64,000 nt of DNA from Eggerthella sinensis (GTDB taxonomy: Bacteria; Actinomycetota; Coriobacteriia; Coriobacteriales; Eggerthellaceae): NCBI RefSeq assembly GCF_003339815.1, contig NZ_PPTT01000015.1:1-64000 (forward strand), written 5' to 3'. This document shows positions 45,020-53,355 of this stretch, piece by piece. Below the pieces are notes generated by a model. That model ran no database searches. It saw only the letters and a program-made list of their open reading frames with translations, and was not told where the DNA came from. The position numbers and the translations under genes were made by a program. Position 1 is the first letter of the stretch; the number at the start of each line of letters is the position of its first letter.

Positions 45020-45895
45020 ATGCATTTCACCGGAACCATCTGGCGGCCGCCCTACGAGGCGGATTCGGCGCTGTTGCAGGTCACGGCCGGGTGCACCCAC
45101 AACCGCTGCCGGTTCTGCAGTTTGTACGACGTGCCGTTCTCGTGCTCGCCGACCGGCGAGATCGAAGCCGACATCGAAGAGATCGCGCGCTTTCGGCCGC
45201 GTGCCGAGCGGGTGTTCATCACCGGGGCGAATCCGTTCGGCCTGGCGAACCGGCAGCTTGCTCCCGTGTTCGAGCGCGTGCGCGAGCGCCTGCCGCGCGT
45301 GCGCAGCATCGGCGGCTTCGTGCGCATCGGCGACCTGCGCCACAAGTCCGACGACGATCTGGCCGCGTGGGCTCGTCTCGGCGTGGACGATCTCACCATC
45401 GGCGTGGAGACCGGCTACGATCCGGCGCTCGCGTTCATGGACAAGGGGCACACGGCCGCCGACGAGCTGGAGCAGTGCCGCCGGCTCGACGCGGCCGGCA
45501 TCCGTTACAGTTTCTTCTACCTTGTGGGCATCGCCGGGGCCGGGCGGGGCGAGGAGGCGGCGCGCGCATCCGCCCGCGTGTTCGGCCAGCTGCATCCTGT
45601 GCGCATCGGCATCCTGTCGATGACGCTGTTTCCCGCGTCGCGGCTGTACGGGGACGTGCAGGCGGGCCGCTTCGAGATGGCGAGCGAGCTCGAGAACCTG
45701 CGGGAGATACGCACGCTCGTGGCCGAGCTCGAGTGCGAGACGCTCGTGTCGACCGCGCACGTCTCCGACGCCGTGCACGTGGAGGGCCTGCTGCCGCGCG
45801 ACCGGGAGGCGCTCGTGCGGCGCTTGGATCGCGCGATCGACGCCGCCGACGAGCCCGCGCTCGCCCGCTACCGCCGCGCCGTGCGTTCGCTGTAG
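45020..45895 (+). CDS. radical SAM protein (CX4CX2C type), copy 1
   Basis: 291-residue radical SAM protein. The cluster motif near residue 25 is CTHNRCRFC, spaced C-x4-C-x2-C rather than C-x3-C-x2-C; I recall the same spacing in uncharacterised relatives with GCxHNKCxFC. The rest follows the radical SAM barrel (IGVETGYDPALAFMDKGHT, FYLVGIAGAGRG). Substrate unknown. A paralogue follows 11 bases later. Confidence 0.88.
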   Translation: MHFTGTIWRPPYEADSALLQVTAGCTHNRCRFCSLYDVPFSCSPTGEIEADIEEIARFRPRAERVFITGANPFGLANRQLAPVFERVRERLPRVRSIGGFVRIGDLRHKSDDDLAAWARLGVDDLTIGVETGYDPALAFMDKGHTAADELEQCRRLDAAGIRYSFFYLVGIAGAGRGEEAARASARVFGQLHPVRIGILSMTLFPASRLYGDVQAGRFEMASELENLREIRTLVAELECETLVSTAHVSDAVHVEGLLPRDREALVRRLDRAIDAADEPALARYRRAVRSL

Positions 45896-45906
45896 GGAGG
45901 GGCGGG

Positions 45907-46758
45907 ATGGAATTCTCAGGTCGCACATGGCGTCCGCCGTTCGAACGCTTCACGCCTATCGTGGAGGCTACCACCGGCTGCGCGTGGGGCCGGTGCGCCT
46001 TCTGCACGCTGTTTTGCGAAGAGGGATTCTCGATCGCTCCGCTCGAGCGCTTCGAGCGCGACCTTGACGAGGTGAAACGCTTCGTGCCCTCCACGCGCCG
46101 CATCTGGCTCACCGGCGGAAGCCCGTTCCAGATGAGCTTCTCCCAGCTTGAACGGCGGGCCATGGCCGTTTGGGATCGTCTCATCAAGTGCCAGAGCATC
46201 GCCATGTTCGCCTCCGTTCGCGACGTGGCGCGGAAGTCGGACGACGAGTTGCGGAAGCTGCGCGCGCTGCACGTGAACAGCCTGACCATCGGCATGGAAA
46301 GCGCCTGCGACGAGGTGCTTGAGCGGGCGGAAAAGGGGTATCGCGGCGTCGACGTGCTCGAACAGTGCCGTCGGTTGGACGAGGCGGGCATCGAGTACAA
46401 CCTGATCTACCTCGCCGGGTTGGCGGGAGCGGGGCGGGGCCGCCACAATGCGCGGACGACCGCGCGCGTGCTGAACCGGCTGAATCCGCGGATACTGGAA
46501 ATCAGCTCGCTCGAGCTGCAGCCGGGGAGCGCCTTGCAGGCCCAGGCGCAAGCGGGGGAGTTCGAGCCGGCGAGCGTGTCGGAGCGGCTCGACGAGCTGC
46601 ACGTCCTGCTTGAGGAGGTGCAGCTGCGCGTGCATTTGGAAGCCGCGTCGGCGACGAACCCGCTTCCCCTCGTGGGCATGCTGCCCTACGACAAGCCGTT
46701 GCTGATGGCGGCGCTCGAAGAGGGGGTGGCGCGCTCGTCCGCTATGACGTGGCGCTAG
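45907..46758 (+). CDS. radical SAM protein (CX4CX2C type), copy 2
   Basis: 283-residue paralogue of the preceding gene. Shared features include the opening FSGRTWRPPFE (compare FTGTIWRPPYE), the CAWGRCAFC cluster motif with the same x4/x2 spacing and the IYLAGLAGAGRG segment. The two have diverged well beyond a recent duplication. The ribosome site GGAGGGG precedes the ATG. Its last 4 bases overlap the end of the deformylase-like gene on the other strand. Confidence 0.87.
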   Translation: MEFSGRTWRPPFERFTPIVEATTGCAWGRCAFCTLFCEEGFSIAPLERFERDLDEVKRFVPSTRRIWLTGGSPFQMSFSQLERRAMAVWDRLIKCQSIAMFASVRDVARKSDDELRKLRALHVNSLTIGMESACDEVLERAEKGYRGVDVLEQCRRLDEAGIEYNLIYLAGLAGAGRGRHNARTTARVLNRLNPRILEISSLELQPGSALQAQAQAGEFEPASVSERLDELHVLLEEVQLRVHLEAASATNPLPLVGMLPYDKPLLMAALEEGVARSSAMTWR

Positions 46759-47171
46759 ATGAGCTTGCCCTTGCAGTGGTCGATCATGTGCTGCACGAGC
46801 TGTGCGGACCATCCCTGGAACTCCTGCTTGCGCGGCACGAGCTTGCCGTCCACCAGCTCGTCGAACGTCACGGCGATCCACTCGAAGCGGGTCACGGTGG
46901 ATTCCTTGTCGAGGGACAGGCAAGCCTCCACCGTCTTCGACGGGTGCAGGGCCTTCTTCATGACGGGGTTGAACATGACGAACGGCTTCTCGTCGTCCGC
47001 GAAGGCGACGACGCACGTGGTGGAGCCAATCTGGTTGGCGGCGAGGCACGCGGCTTCGTCGAGCGACGCCAGCGTGTCGATGAGGTCCTGAGCGACCTGG
47101 GCATCCTCGGCGGTGGCGGGGGTGCAGGGCTGCGAGAGCAGCGCTTCGTCCTTCACGATTTCCTTGATCAC
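46755..47171 (-). CDS. peptide deformylase-like protein lacking the catalytic Glu
   Basis: 138-residue member of the peptide deformylase family, starting with GTG (GGGAG 6 bases upstream). Motif 1 reads CLAANQIG and keeps the Gln; motif 2 (EACLS) keeps the metal Cys; motif 3 reads QHMIDH, so the two His ligands remain but the catalytic Glu of HExxH is Met. It probably binds a metal without normal deformylase chemistry. Confidence 0.78.
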   Translation of the reverse strand: MIKEIVKDEALLSQPCTPATAEDAQVAQDLIDTLASLDEAACLAANQIGSTTCVVAFADDEKPFVMFNPVMKKALHPSKTVEACLSLDKESTVTRFEWIAVTFDELVDGKLVPRKQEFQGWSAQLVQHMIDHCKGKLI

Positions 47172-47304
47172 AATGTTCTCCCGTGTTCGGTAGTCGACGA
47201 CAGTGCTGCCTATGATACCGCAAGCCGCAGAATTGTCGTCGCTCGGTGCGCGCAATGAGGTACCATGACCAAATTGAAAACGCAGAACGTCGAAGGATTC
47301 ACGG

Positions 47305-48309
47305 ATGAAGAAGATACTGCTGATCGCCACGGGCGGCACCATCGCCTCGATCGAGGACGGCAACGGCTTGGTGCCCGCCCTCGGCGGCGAGGAGCTGGCG
47401 AAGTACGTGCCCGAGATCGAGGGCCTGTGCGACTTCGACGTAGTGCAGCCCATGAACATCGACAGCACCAACATGCGCCCCGCCGACTGGATGCGCATCC
47501 GCGACGAGATCGTGCGCGCCTACGACGCCTACGACGGCTTCGTCGTGTTGCACGGCACCGACACCATGGCCTACACCGCCGCCGCGCTGTCCTATTTGGT
47601 GCAGGGGAGCCCCAAGCCCATCGTTCTCACCGGCTCGCAGCAGCCCATGGCCAGCCCCTTCACCGACGCGAAGCTCAACCTGTACCAGAGCCTGCTGTTC
47701 GCTTGCGACGACCGCTCGTGCGACGTGTCGGTGGTGTTCGGCGGGTCGGTGATCGCGGGAACCCGCGCGCGCAAGCAGCGTACGCTGAGCGCCAACGCGT
47801 TCGTCAGCGTGAACTTCCCCGAGATCGCCCTCATCCGCGGCGAGCGCATCGTGCGCGTCGGGAAGCCCGTGACGTGCACGGGCGTGGCCGGCCGCCCGCG
47901 CGTATACGATCGGATGAACGAGCGCGTGTTCGTGCTCAAGCTTACGCCCGAGATGAACCCGAGCATCTTCGGCCTGCTCAAGCGCGACTACGACGCCGTC
48001 ATCCTGGAAACCTTCGGCATCGGCGGCATCCCCGATTACGGCGACTACCAGCGGGCGATCTTCGACTGGGTCGACTCCGGCCGCACGCTCGTCGTGACGA
48101 CGCAGGTCCCCGAGGAAGGCTGCGACCTGGGCGTCTACGAGGTCGGCCGCGCATACGCCGCCCACGGCGGCATCCTGCTAGGAGGCGACATGACCACCGA
48201 AGCGCTCGTAGCGAAGACGATGTGGGCGCTCGGCCAGACGAGCGAGGCGGGGGAAATCGCGGGATTGTTCGAGCGCGTAGTAAACTGGGATAGGGCGGTG
48301 GAGGGGTAG
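47305..48309 (+). CDS. ansA: L-asparaginase, type I
   Basis: Cytoplasmic asparaginase of 334 residues, releasing ammonia from asparagine. Both threonine motifs are present: ATGGTIAS at the N-terminus and VLHGTDTMAYTA near residue 80; GSQQPM follows. No signal peptide, so type I. It ends about 30 bases before the AT-rich islet. Confidence 0.93.
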   Translation: MKKILLIATGGTIASIEDGNGLVPALGGEELAKYVPEIEGLCDFDVVQPMNIDSTNMRPADWMRIRDEIVRAYDAYDGFVVLHGTDTMAYTAAALSYLVQGSPKPIVLTGSQQPMASPFTDAKLNLYQSLLFACDDRSCDVSVVFGGSVIAGTRARKQRTLSANAFVSVNFPEIALIRGERIVRVGKPVTCTGVAGRPRVYDRMNERVFVLKLTPEMNPSIFGLLKRDYDAVILETFGIGGIPDYGDYQRAIFDWVDSGRTLVVTTQVPEEGCDLGVYEVGRAYAAHGGILLGGDMTTEALVAKTMWALGQTSEAGEIAGLFERVVNWDRAVEG

Positions 48310-48340
48310 ACGGGCAGGATTCAGTTCGAAGCGCTTCTAA

Positions 48341-49660
48341 TCAGGGGAACGCGCTGCGCAGGTGGCCAGGAAGCTCCTTGAGAGCGATACGAAAAAGTCC
48401 GGCTGTAGTTGCAGTATTGAAGTAGGTTTGCCCGAAATGGAAGATGGCGTTGACCGAAGCTTCATTTGTAAGGAGCTTTAGCAACTTCAAGGCTTCCTGC
48501 TCGTATTCTATGCCGCTTATCCCGATATCTTTCAAGACTGCGGAGATCTCGTCCTCAATGCTCTTCCCGTAGATGAATTCATATTCTTTCATACCGGCTT
48601 CGAGCCAATAATCATGAGTGCAGCCGTTTCGGTGAGCTTTGATCCAATCAAACATGATGTCTTGGTCGGCAATATTCGGGCCTTCCGCGTGGCATCGGCT
48701 GCACAACAGCACGAGATTTGACTCAGTGCCGGCGCCACCCAGCGAAGCCGGAACAATGTGGCATCGCTGGATATCTTGTCGACTTCCGCATCTCCAGCAT
48801 GATTTTGAGGCGTCCTCGATTGAAGGAAGTCCGAGACTCCGAAAAACAGGATTATCTTTCCAGAATGAAACGATGTCTTCGTTGCTCTTGGTGATTCGTC
48901 GACTTGTTCGGGAGGCTTGGTCGGTTCTTTTGTTTCGGGTTTCGTCGATTTTGCGACCAAGCTCTATAAGCTCCGAACGATCCATTACTCGACTGTCGTT
49001 TTGCTCCTTGGTTGCGTCTTTCTGAAATACGAGCCGCCATTCATCGGATAATTCTGTTATATCATGAATGTAGATTCCGATATTTTTGCTGCCTTTTCTT
49101 AGGAAGTTCAGTAACTCCTTCTGGGGGAACATTAGTTGGTCGAAAATGCTCAGGCTTCTTTCCGGCCCATATTTCGCACAATACTCTGACTGCCAAGCTC
49201 CCCTCTTACCTTGACTCGGCTTGGGGCTTATGGAAATGGTCACGTCGGGGTCGTCAAGCCTCCAAGGCTGATTGAGGATTGGGCCAAAAAGGTGGATGTC
49301 TTCAATCAGGTAAGGGAAACGGTTCTCTTTGTTGTATGCGCGCGCTCTGTCTGCTACCTCAATAACCAATTCTGCAAACTGAGTCCCAGTGAGAGGCGAT
49401 CCGGTGCGCGCGTGGATCATATGGGTAAATCCATATGGGGTGCAGAGCCAGAGGATATTGCCGTTATCGACTTCCGTATCTAATACGTCTATTTCTTGAA
49501 GGCGAACAAGCCAAGCCATCATTGTGGTTTCAGTTGTTTCAAACTTATGCGCGAGATCGTCTATCGTCCTGGGATTTGGATAGCAGAATCTGGAAATGGC
49601 CTTAGCATGCTTTGGGTTCACGCCGTTAATCAGCCGCTTATTATTAAGTATCATACTCAT
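48341..49660 (-). CDS. HNH-domain protein with N-terminal winged helix (islet gene A)
   Basis: 439-residue protein from an AT-rich segment. Residues about 25-75 look like a winged helix (TIDDLAHKFETTETTMMAWL). Around 110-140 the segment IEDIHLFGPILN followed by DDPDVTISI is reminiscent of a degenerate nucleotidyltransferase motif. The C-terminal half has an HNH zinc-finger nuclease core: CWRCGS, RCHIVPASLGG, NLVLLCSRCHAEGPN. Start at 49660 has GGAG 7 bases upstream. Low GC and the divergent partner suggest transfer and a possible defence role, which is inference. Confidence 0.75.
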   Translation of the reverse strand: MSMILNNKRLINGVNPKHAKAISRFCYPNPRTIDDLAHKFETTETTMMAWLVRLQEIDVLDTEVDNGNILWLCTPYGFTHMIHARTGSPLTGTQFAELVIEVADRARAYNKENRFPYLIEDIHLFGPILNQPWRLDDPDVTISISPKPSQGKRGAWQSEYCAKYGPERSLSIFDQLMFPQKELLNFLRKGSKNIGIYIHDITELSDEWRLVFQKDATKEQNDSRVMDRSELIELGRKIDETRNKRTDQASRTSRRITKSNEDIVSFWKDNPVFRSLGLPSIEDASKSCWRCGSRQDIQRCHIVPASLGGAGTESNLVLLCSRCHAEGPNIADQDIMFDWIKAHRNGCTHDYWLEAGMKEYEFIYGKSIEDEISAVLKDIGISGIEYEQEALKLLKLLTNEASVNAIFHFGQTYFNTATTAGLFRIALKELPGHLRSAFP

Positions 49661-49720
49661 AATGTAGCTCCAATGGCCGAAGAGCGGACGAATTCTCACT
49701 TCTAGTATAAGGATTGCTCG

Positions 49721-50689
49721 ATGAACAAAGAAGACTTATTGATGTTCAATCAAAAAGCTTTGAGAAGCAAGGCCGAGATCGTTAGGGCAATTAATACCTA
49801 CTTGGAGGAGGCTACGAAAGCGAATGCCTCTTCTGAAGGGGATCAAGTGCCGGAGAATTATGAACTCATGGAGGCGTTTGAAAAGAAGATCGAGCGCGCT
49901 CTGATCCCTTTCCTTGAGCATCCCTTCAGTGCGTATGAAATCAACATCACTGACATAGCTATATCATTGGATATGGCTGAATATAGCAAGATCATTTTCG
50001 ACCAAGAAGGCGAAATAGATGAAGCGACAGCTTCGATTACTCCGGATATCGTAAGCGTACGAGCACCGTATATTACGGTTGACGAATTTGCAAAGAGGCG
50101 TAACGTTAAGTCAAATACGGTTCTCAAATGGCTTCGGGAAGGAAAGCTGCGTAATGCTGAAAAACGCGAGAATGGTTGGCATATTGCGGCAACACAGGGA
50201 AAGCCCGCGAGAGAGTTTGACAGCGGCTGCTATATTTTTGAAAGCGAAGAAGGGGATTTGAGTTGCCTCGGTCTCTTTCCCATAGGTGCTATTTTCTTGG
50301 AAGTGGATCAGGATATAGCATGTCCTTCTCGATACACCATTCGGTTAAACGATGAGTACCATCGAGTTCTTCGGCAGGACGTCGTGGATAAAGATGAGCT
50401 TCTTGAGCTGGAAAAGACACTCATAGCCTCGCCGAACGTTATTTTCCAAAGTACTTTCACCGATGCAATAAGTGAAAAAGTCGGGCTTGGAACAGGAGAA
50501 TCAGAGGACGCTCGTCGCATTCATGAAGAAATAGGGAATTTCATAGAATCAGCCGCCTTGCCGTTGGAGACAAGGCGGCTATTGAAGGTGATGCTTTTCC
50601 ATGAGTGCGATGAGGAGTTGTTTTTATCAACTATTCAAAAGCTCGGATTGGATGACACGCTTCAGCGATACCTGCGAGAAAACAAATAG
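49721..50689 (+). CDS. HTH protein of unknown function (islet gene B)
   Basis: 322-residue protein, divergent from islet gene A, with 60 bases between starts. A MerR/excisionase-like helix-turn-helix lies near residue 115-150 (YITVDEFAKRRNVKSNTVLK followed by WLREGKL and WHIA). The N-terminal 100 residues are helical and acidic; the C-terminal part is not recognised. GC content is far below the surrounding genes. It could regulate the islet through the shared promoter region. Confidence 0.7.
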   Translation: MNKEDLLMFNQKALRSKAEIVRAINTYLEEATKANASSEGDQVPENYELMEAFEKKIERALIPFLEHPFSAYEINITDIAISLDMAEYSKIIFDQEGEIDEATASITPDIVSVRAPYITVDEFAKRRNVKSNTVLKWLREGKLRNAEKRENGWHIAATQGKPAREFDSGCYIFESEEGDLSCLGLFPIGAIFLEVDQDIACPSRYTIRLNDEYHRVLRQDVVDKDELLELEKTLIASPNVIFQSTFTDAISEKVGLGTGESEDARRIHEEIGNFIESAALPLETRRLLKVMLFHECDEELFLSTIQKLGLDDTLQRYLRENK

Positions 50690-50713
50690 CATTATGAGTT
50701 GATCCGGGCTGTA

Positions 50714-52327
50714 TCACTCCCACTCGATCGTCGCGGGCGGTTTGCTGGTGATGTCGTACGCTACTCGGTTCACTCCGGGGACTTCGGCTACGATCCTGCC
50801 GCTCACTCGGGCCAGGACGTCGTACGGCAACTTCGCCCAGTCGGCGGTCATGGCGTCGCTCGACTCGACGGCGCGCAGGATGATGGGGTAGGCGTAGGTG
50901 CGCTCGTCGCCCATGACGCCGACGCTTTTGACGTCGGGCAGCACGGCGAAGTACTGCCACACGCTGCGCTCGGAGTTGCGCTCGCCCGTCTCCTCGAACA
51001 CGCGCTGGTTGTACGCGTCCAGCTCCTCGCGGACGATGGCGTCGGCGTTCTTCAAAATCTCAAGCTTCTCGCGCGTCACGGTGCCGATGATGCGGATGGC
51101 CAGGCCCGGACCGGGGAAGGGCTGGCGGTGCACGATGTGGTCGGGCAGCCCCAGCGCCGTTCCCAACGCGCGCACCTCGTCCTTGAAGAAGTGGTCCAAG
51201 GGCTCGATCAGGTCGAAATGCACGCCCTCGGGGAACGGAATCAGGTTGTGATGGCTCTTGATGGTGGACGCCTTGCCGCCGGTCTTGCGGGCGCCGCTTT
51301 CGATGATGTCGGGGTAGATGGTGCCCTGCGCCAGGAACTTCACGGGACGCCCGCCCTCGGCGAGGTCCTCCGCCACGGCGAAGAATTCCTTCCAGAACTG
51401 CGAGCCGATGATGCGGCGCTTCGCCTCGGGCTCGACGATGTCGGCCAAGAGCGCGGCGTAGCGGTCCTCGGCGTGCACGTGCACGAAGTCCACGTCGAAC
51501 TGCTTCGTGAACACCTCTTCAACCTCTTCGGGTTCGTTCTTGCGCAGCAGGCCGTGGTTGATGAACACACAGGTGAGCTGCTTGCCGATGGCCTTTGCGC
51601 ACAGCGCGGCCACCACCGACGAGTCCACGCCGCCCGACAGGCCCAGAATCACGCGTGCGTCGCCCACCTGCGCGCGGATGGCCGCCACCGCGTCGTCGAT
51701 GATGGAGTCCATCGTCCACGACGGCTCGAGGCCGCAGATGCCGAACAGGAAGTTCTTCAGCAGCTCGTCGCCATGCGGCGTGTGGCGCACCTCGGGGTGA
51801 AACTGCGTCGCGTACAGTCGGCGATCGCTGCACTCCATCGAGGCCACCGGGCACGTGTCGGTGGAGGCCGTCACCGCGAAGCCCGCGGGCACGGCGTCCA
51901 CGGCGTCGCGATGGCTCATCCACACCGTCTGCTCGGCAGGCGTCTCGCCGTACAGCAGCGACGTGCCCTCGTCGCGGCGCGTCAGCGCGGCCGCTCCGTA
52001 TTCGCCGGCGTCGGTGTGGCCCACCGTGCCGCCCAACGTCACGGCCATGATCTGCTGCCCGTAGCAGAAGCCCAGCACGGGAATGCCCAGCTCGAAGATG
52101 CCCGGATCGAGCGACGGGGCGTCCTCGGCGTACACGCTTGCCGGCCCGCCCGACAGGATGATGGCCGCCGGCGCCAGCGCGGCAACCTCGGAGGCGGTGA
52201 TGTCGCACGGGACGATTTCCGAGTACACGTGCAAATCGCGCACGCGGCGGGCGATGAGCTGCCCGTACTGGGCTCCGAAATCGACGACGATGACCAGCTG
52301 GTTGGACGGGGTGGATGCGTGCGTCAC
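50714..52327 (-). CDS. guaA: GMP synthase (glutamine-hydrolysing)
   Basis: Converts XMP to GMP with ATP and glutamine; 537 residues. The amidotransferase half has the nucleophile in FCYGQQIMA and His/Glu in QFHPEV; the synthetase half has the P-loop LGLSGGVDSSV, and the protein ends in the GMPS signature (VAYDITSKPPATIEWE). I use a GTG start at 52327 preceded by AAGGAG; the upstream frame is not conserved in character. Confidence 0.96.
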   Translation of the reverse strand: MTHASTPSNQLVIVVDFGAQYGQLIARRVRDLHVYSEIVPCDITASEVAALAPAAIILSGGPASVYAEDAPSLDPGIFELGIPVLGFCYGQQIMAVTLGGTVGHTDAGEYGAAALTRRDEGTSLLYGETPAEQTVWMSHRDAVDAVPAGFAVTASTDTCPVASMECSDRRLYATQFHPEVRHTPHGDELLKNFLFGICGLEPSWTMDSIIDDAVAAIRAQVGDARVILGLSGGVDSSVVAALCAKAIGKQLTCVFINHGLLRKNEPEEVEEVFTKQFDVDFVHVHAEDRYAALLADIVEPEAKRRIIGSQFWKEFFAVAEDLAEGGRPVKFLAQGTIYPDIIESGARKTGGKASTIKSHHNLIPFPEGVHFDLIEPLDHFFKDEVRALGTALGLPDHIVHRQPFPGPGLAIRIIGTVTREKLEILKNADAIVREELDAYNQRVFEETGERNSERSVWQYFAVLPDVKSVGVMGDERTYAYPIILRAVESSDAMTADWAKLPYDVLARVSGRIVAEVPGVNRVAYDITSKPPATIEWE

Positions 52328-52632
52328 AAATGCTCCTTCGTGTTGCGGGGGCGCAGCGCGGCGGCCCCTTCTCTCGTATGGCGGTATCTTACACGAAAGG
52401 CCGCACGCGGCGAAGTTCAGGCGCGGCAATGCACACGCTCTGCATCAAGGAATCGTCCAAACTTCATGAGCGGGCGCGTCATAATATTAGGCGTCCGACG
52501 AGCACTTATGCGACCGCGGCATGCGCGGATACAAGAACGAACAACCCTTCTTGCGCCAGGCGTATCTCCAAAAGACGGTGGTACAATATAGTACACAGGG
52601 GGGTCTCCTAGAGACCAATGAGGAGTGCGTGT
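52328..52632. other. intergenic region between guaA and PocR-LuxR genes
   Basis: No gene seen in these 305 bases. It must hold the guaA promoter (TAAGAT near 52390 on the minus strand is a candidate -10) and the promoter of the regulator. Before the latter are two dyads: GTAC-AATATA-GTAC (52581-52594) and GGTCTC-CTA-GAGACC (52602-52616). The second ends just before the ribosome site. They are plausible autoregulatory sites. Confidence 0.45.
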
Positions 52633-53346
52633 ATGCCTGACAACAATACGCTCGACACGTGGTTGTCCTCGATAGGCAAAGAGTCTGTCCAGGCGTTTCA
52701 AGACGATTTTTCAGGGATGACCGACATCAGTTTATGCCTCGTCCACTTGGACGGAACGCCGGCGCTCGTCGCGTCGAATCGCTCGCTGCTCTGCTTCCAT
52801 ATCGAAGACCGCAACAGCACGCGCTGCGCGATGCAGCATCAGCAGATCCTCGAGCGCATGGCGGAAAGCGGCAGCACCGTCATCGACACGTGCTACGCGG
52901 GCCTCACCTGCTTCGCATGCCCCGTTTTCCGCAGCAAAGAGGTGGTGGGCGCCTTCTTCGGCGGCATGGTGCTGGGGGAGAACGCGCAGGCGGTGAGCGC
53001 GCTCGATGCGGAGCGCTACGACATCAAGTCCATGGACCGGGCGGAGCTCGAGAAGGTGCTGCGCCTGCTGGCTTCGACGCTTTCCCTGCTCAAGGGGGTG
53101 CGGCTTGCCAGCGGCTCCACCATCGACGAGACGGGCTGCGCACTGATGGAGGCGTTCGGCCTCACCACGCGCGAGGTGATGGTGGTGGGCCACATCATGC
53201 AGAACAAGAGCAACCGCGACATCGCCGAGGCGCTGTTCATCAGCGAGAAGACGGTGAAAACCCATATCACGAACATCCTCAAGAAAACGGCGGCGAAGAA
53301 CCGCTACGAAATGGCCTTGCTGTGCAAGACGTACTTCAACGCCTAG
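52633..53346 (+). CDS. PocR-LuxR transcriptional regulator
   Basis: 237-residue regulator. The first 160 residues resemble the PocR ligand-binding domain (FSGMTDISLCLVHLDGTP, then a cysteine-rich stretch with CAMQHQ, DTCYAGLTCFACPVF and GAFFGGMVLG). PocR domains are thought to bind small hydrocarbon-like ligands. The C-terminus is a LuxR helix-turn-helix (TTREVMVVGHIMQNKSNRDI, EKTVKTHITNIL). ATG 52633 is chosen because GAGGAG lies 7 bases upstream. It leads a three-gene cassette facing the hpd operon and is the best candidate for its regulator. Confidence 0.88.
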   Translation: MPDNNTLDTWLSSIGKESVQAFQDDFSGMTDISLCLVHLDGTPALVASNRSLLCFHIEDRNSTRCAMQHQQILERMAESGSTVIDTCYAGLTCFACPVFRSKEVVGAFFGGMVLGENAQAVSALDAERYDIKSMDRAELEKVLRLLASTLSLLKGVRLASGSTIDETGCALMEAFGLTTREVMVVGHIMQNKSNRDIAEALFISEKTVKTHITNILKKTAAKNRYEMALLCKTYFNA

Positions 53347-53355
53347 GGGCGCCCC

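Noticed and set aside
48341-50689. The AT-rich islet as an insertion sequence or prophage remnant
   Set aside because: No transposase, integrase, terminal inverted repeats or target duplication could be seen at its edges.
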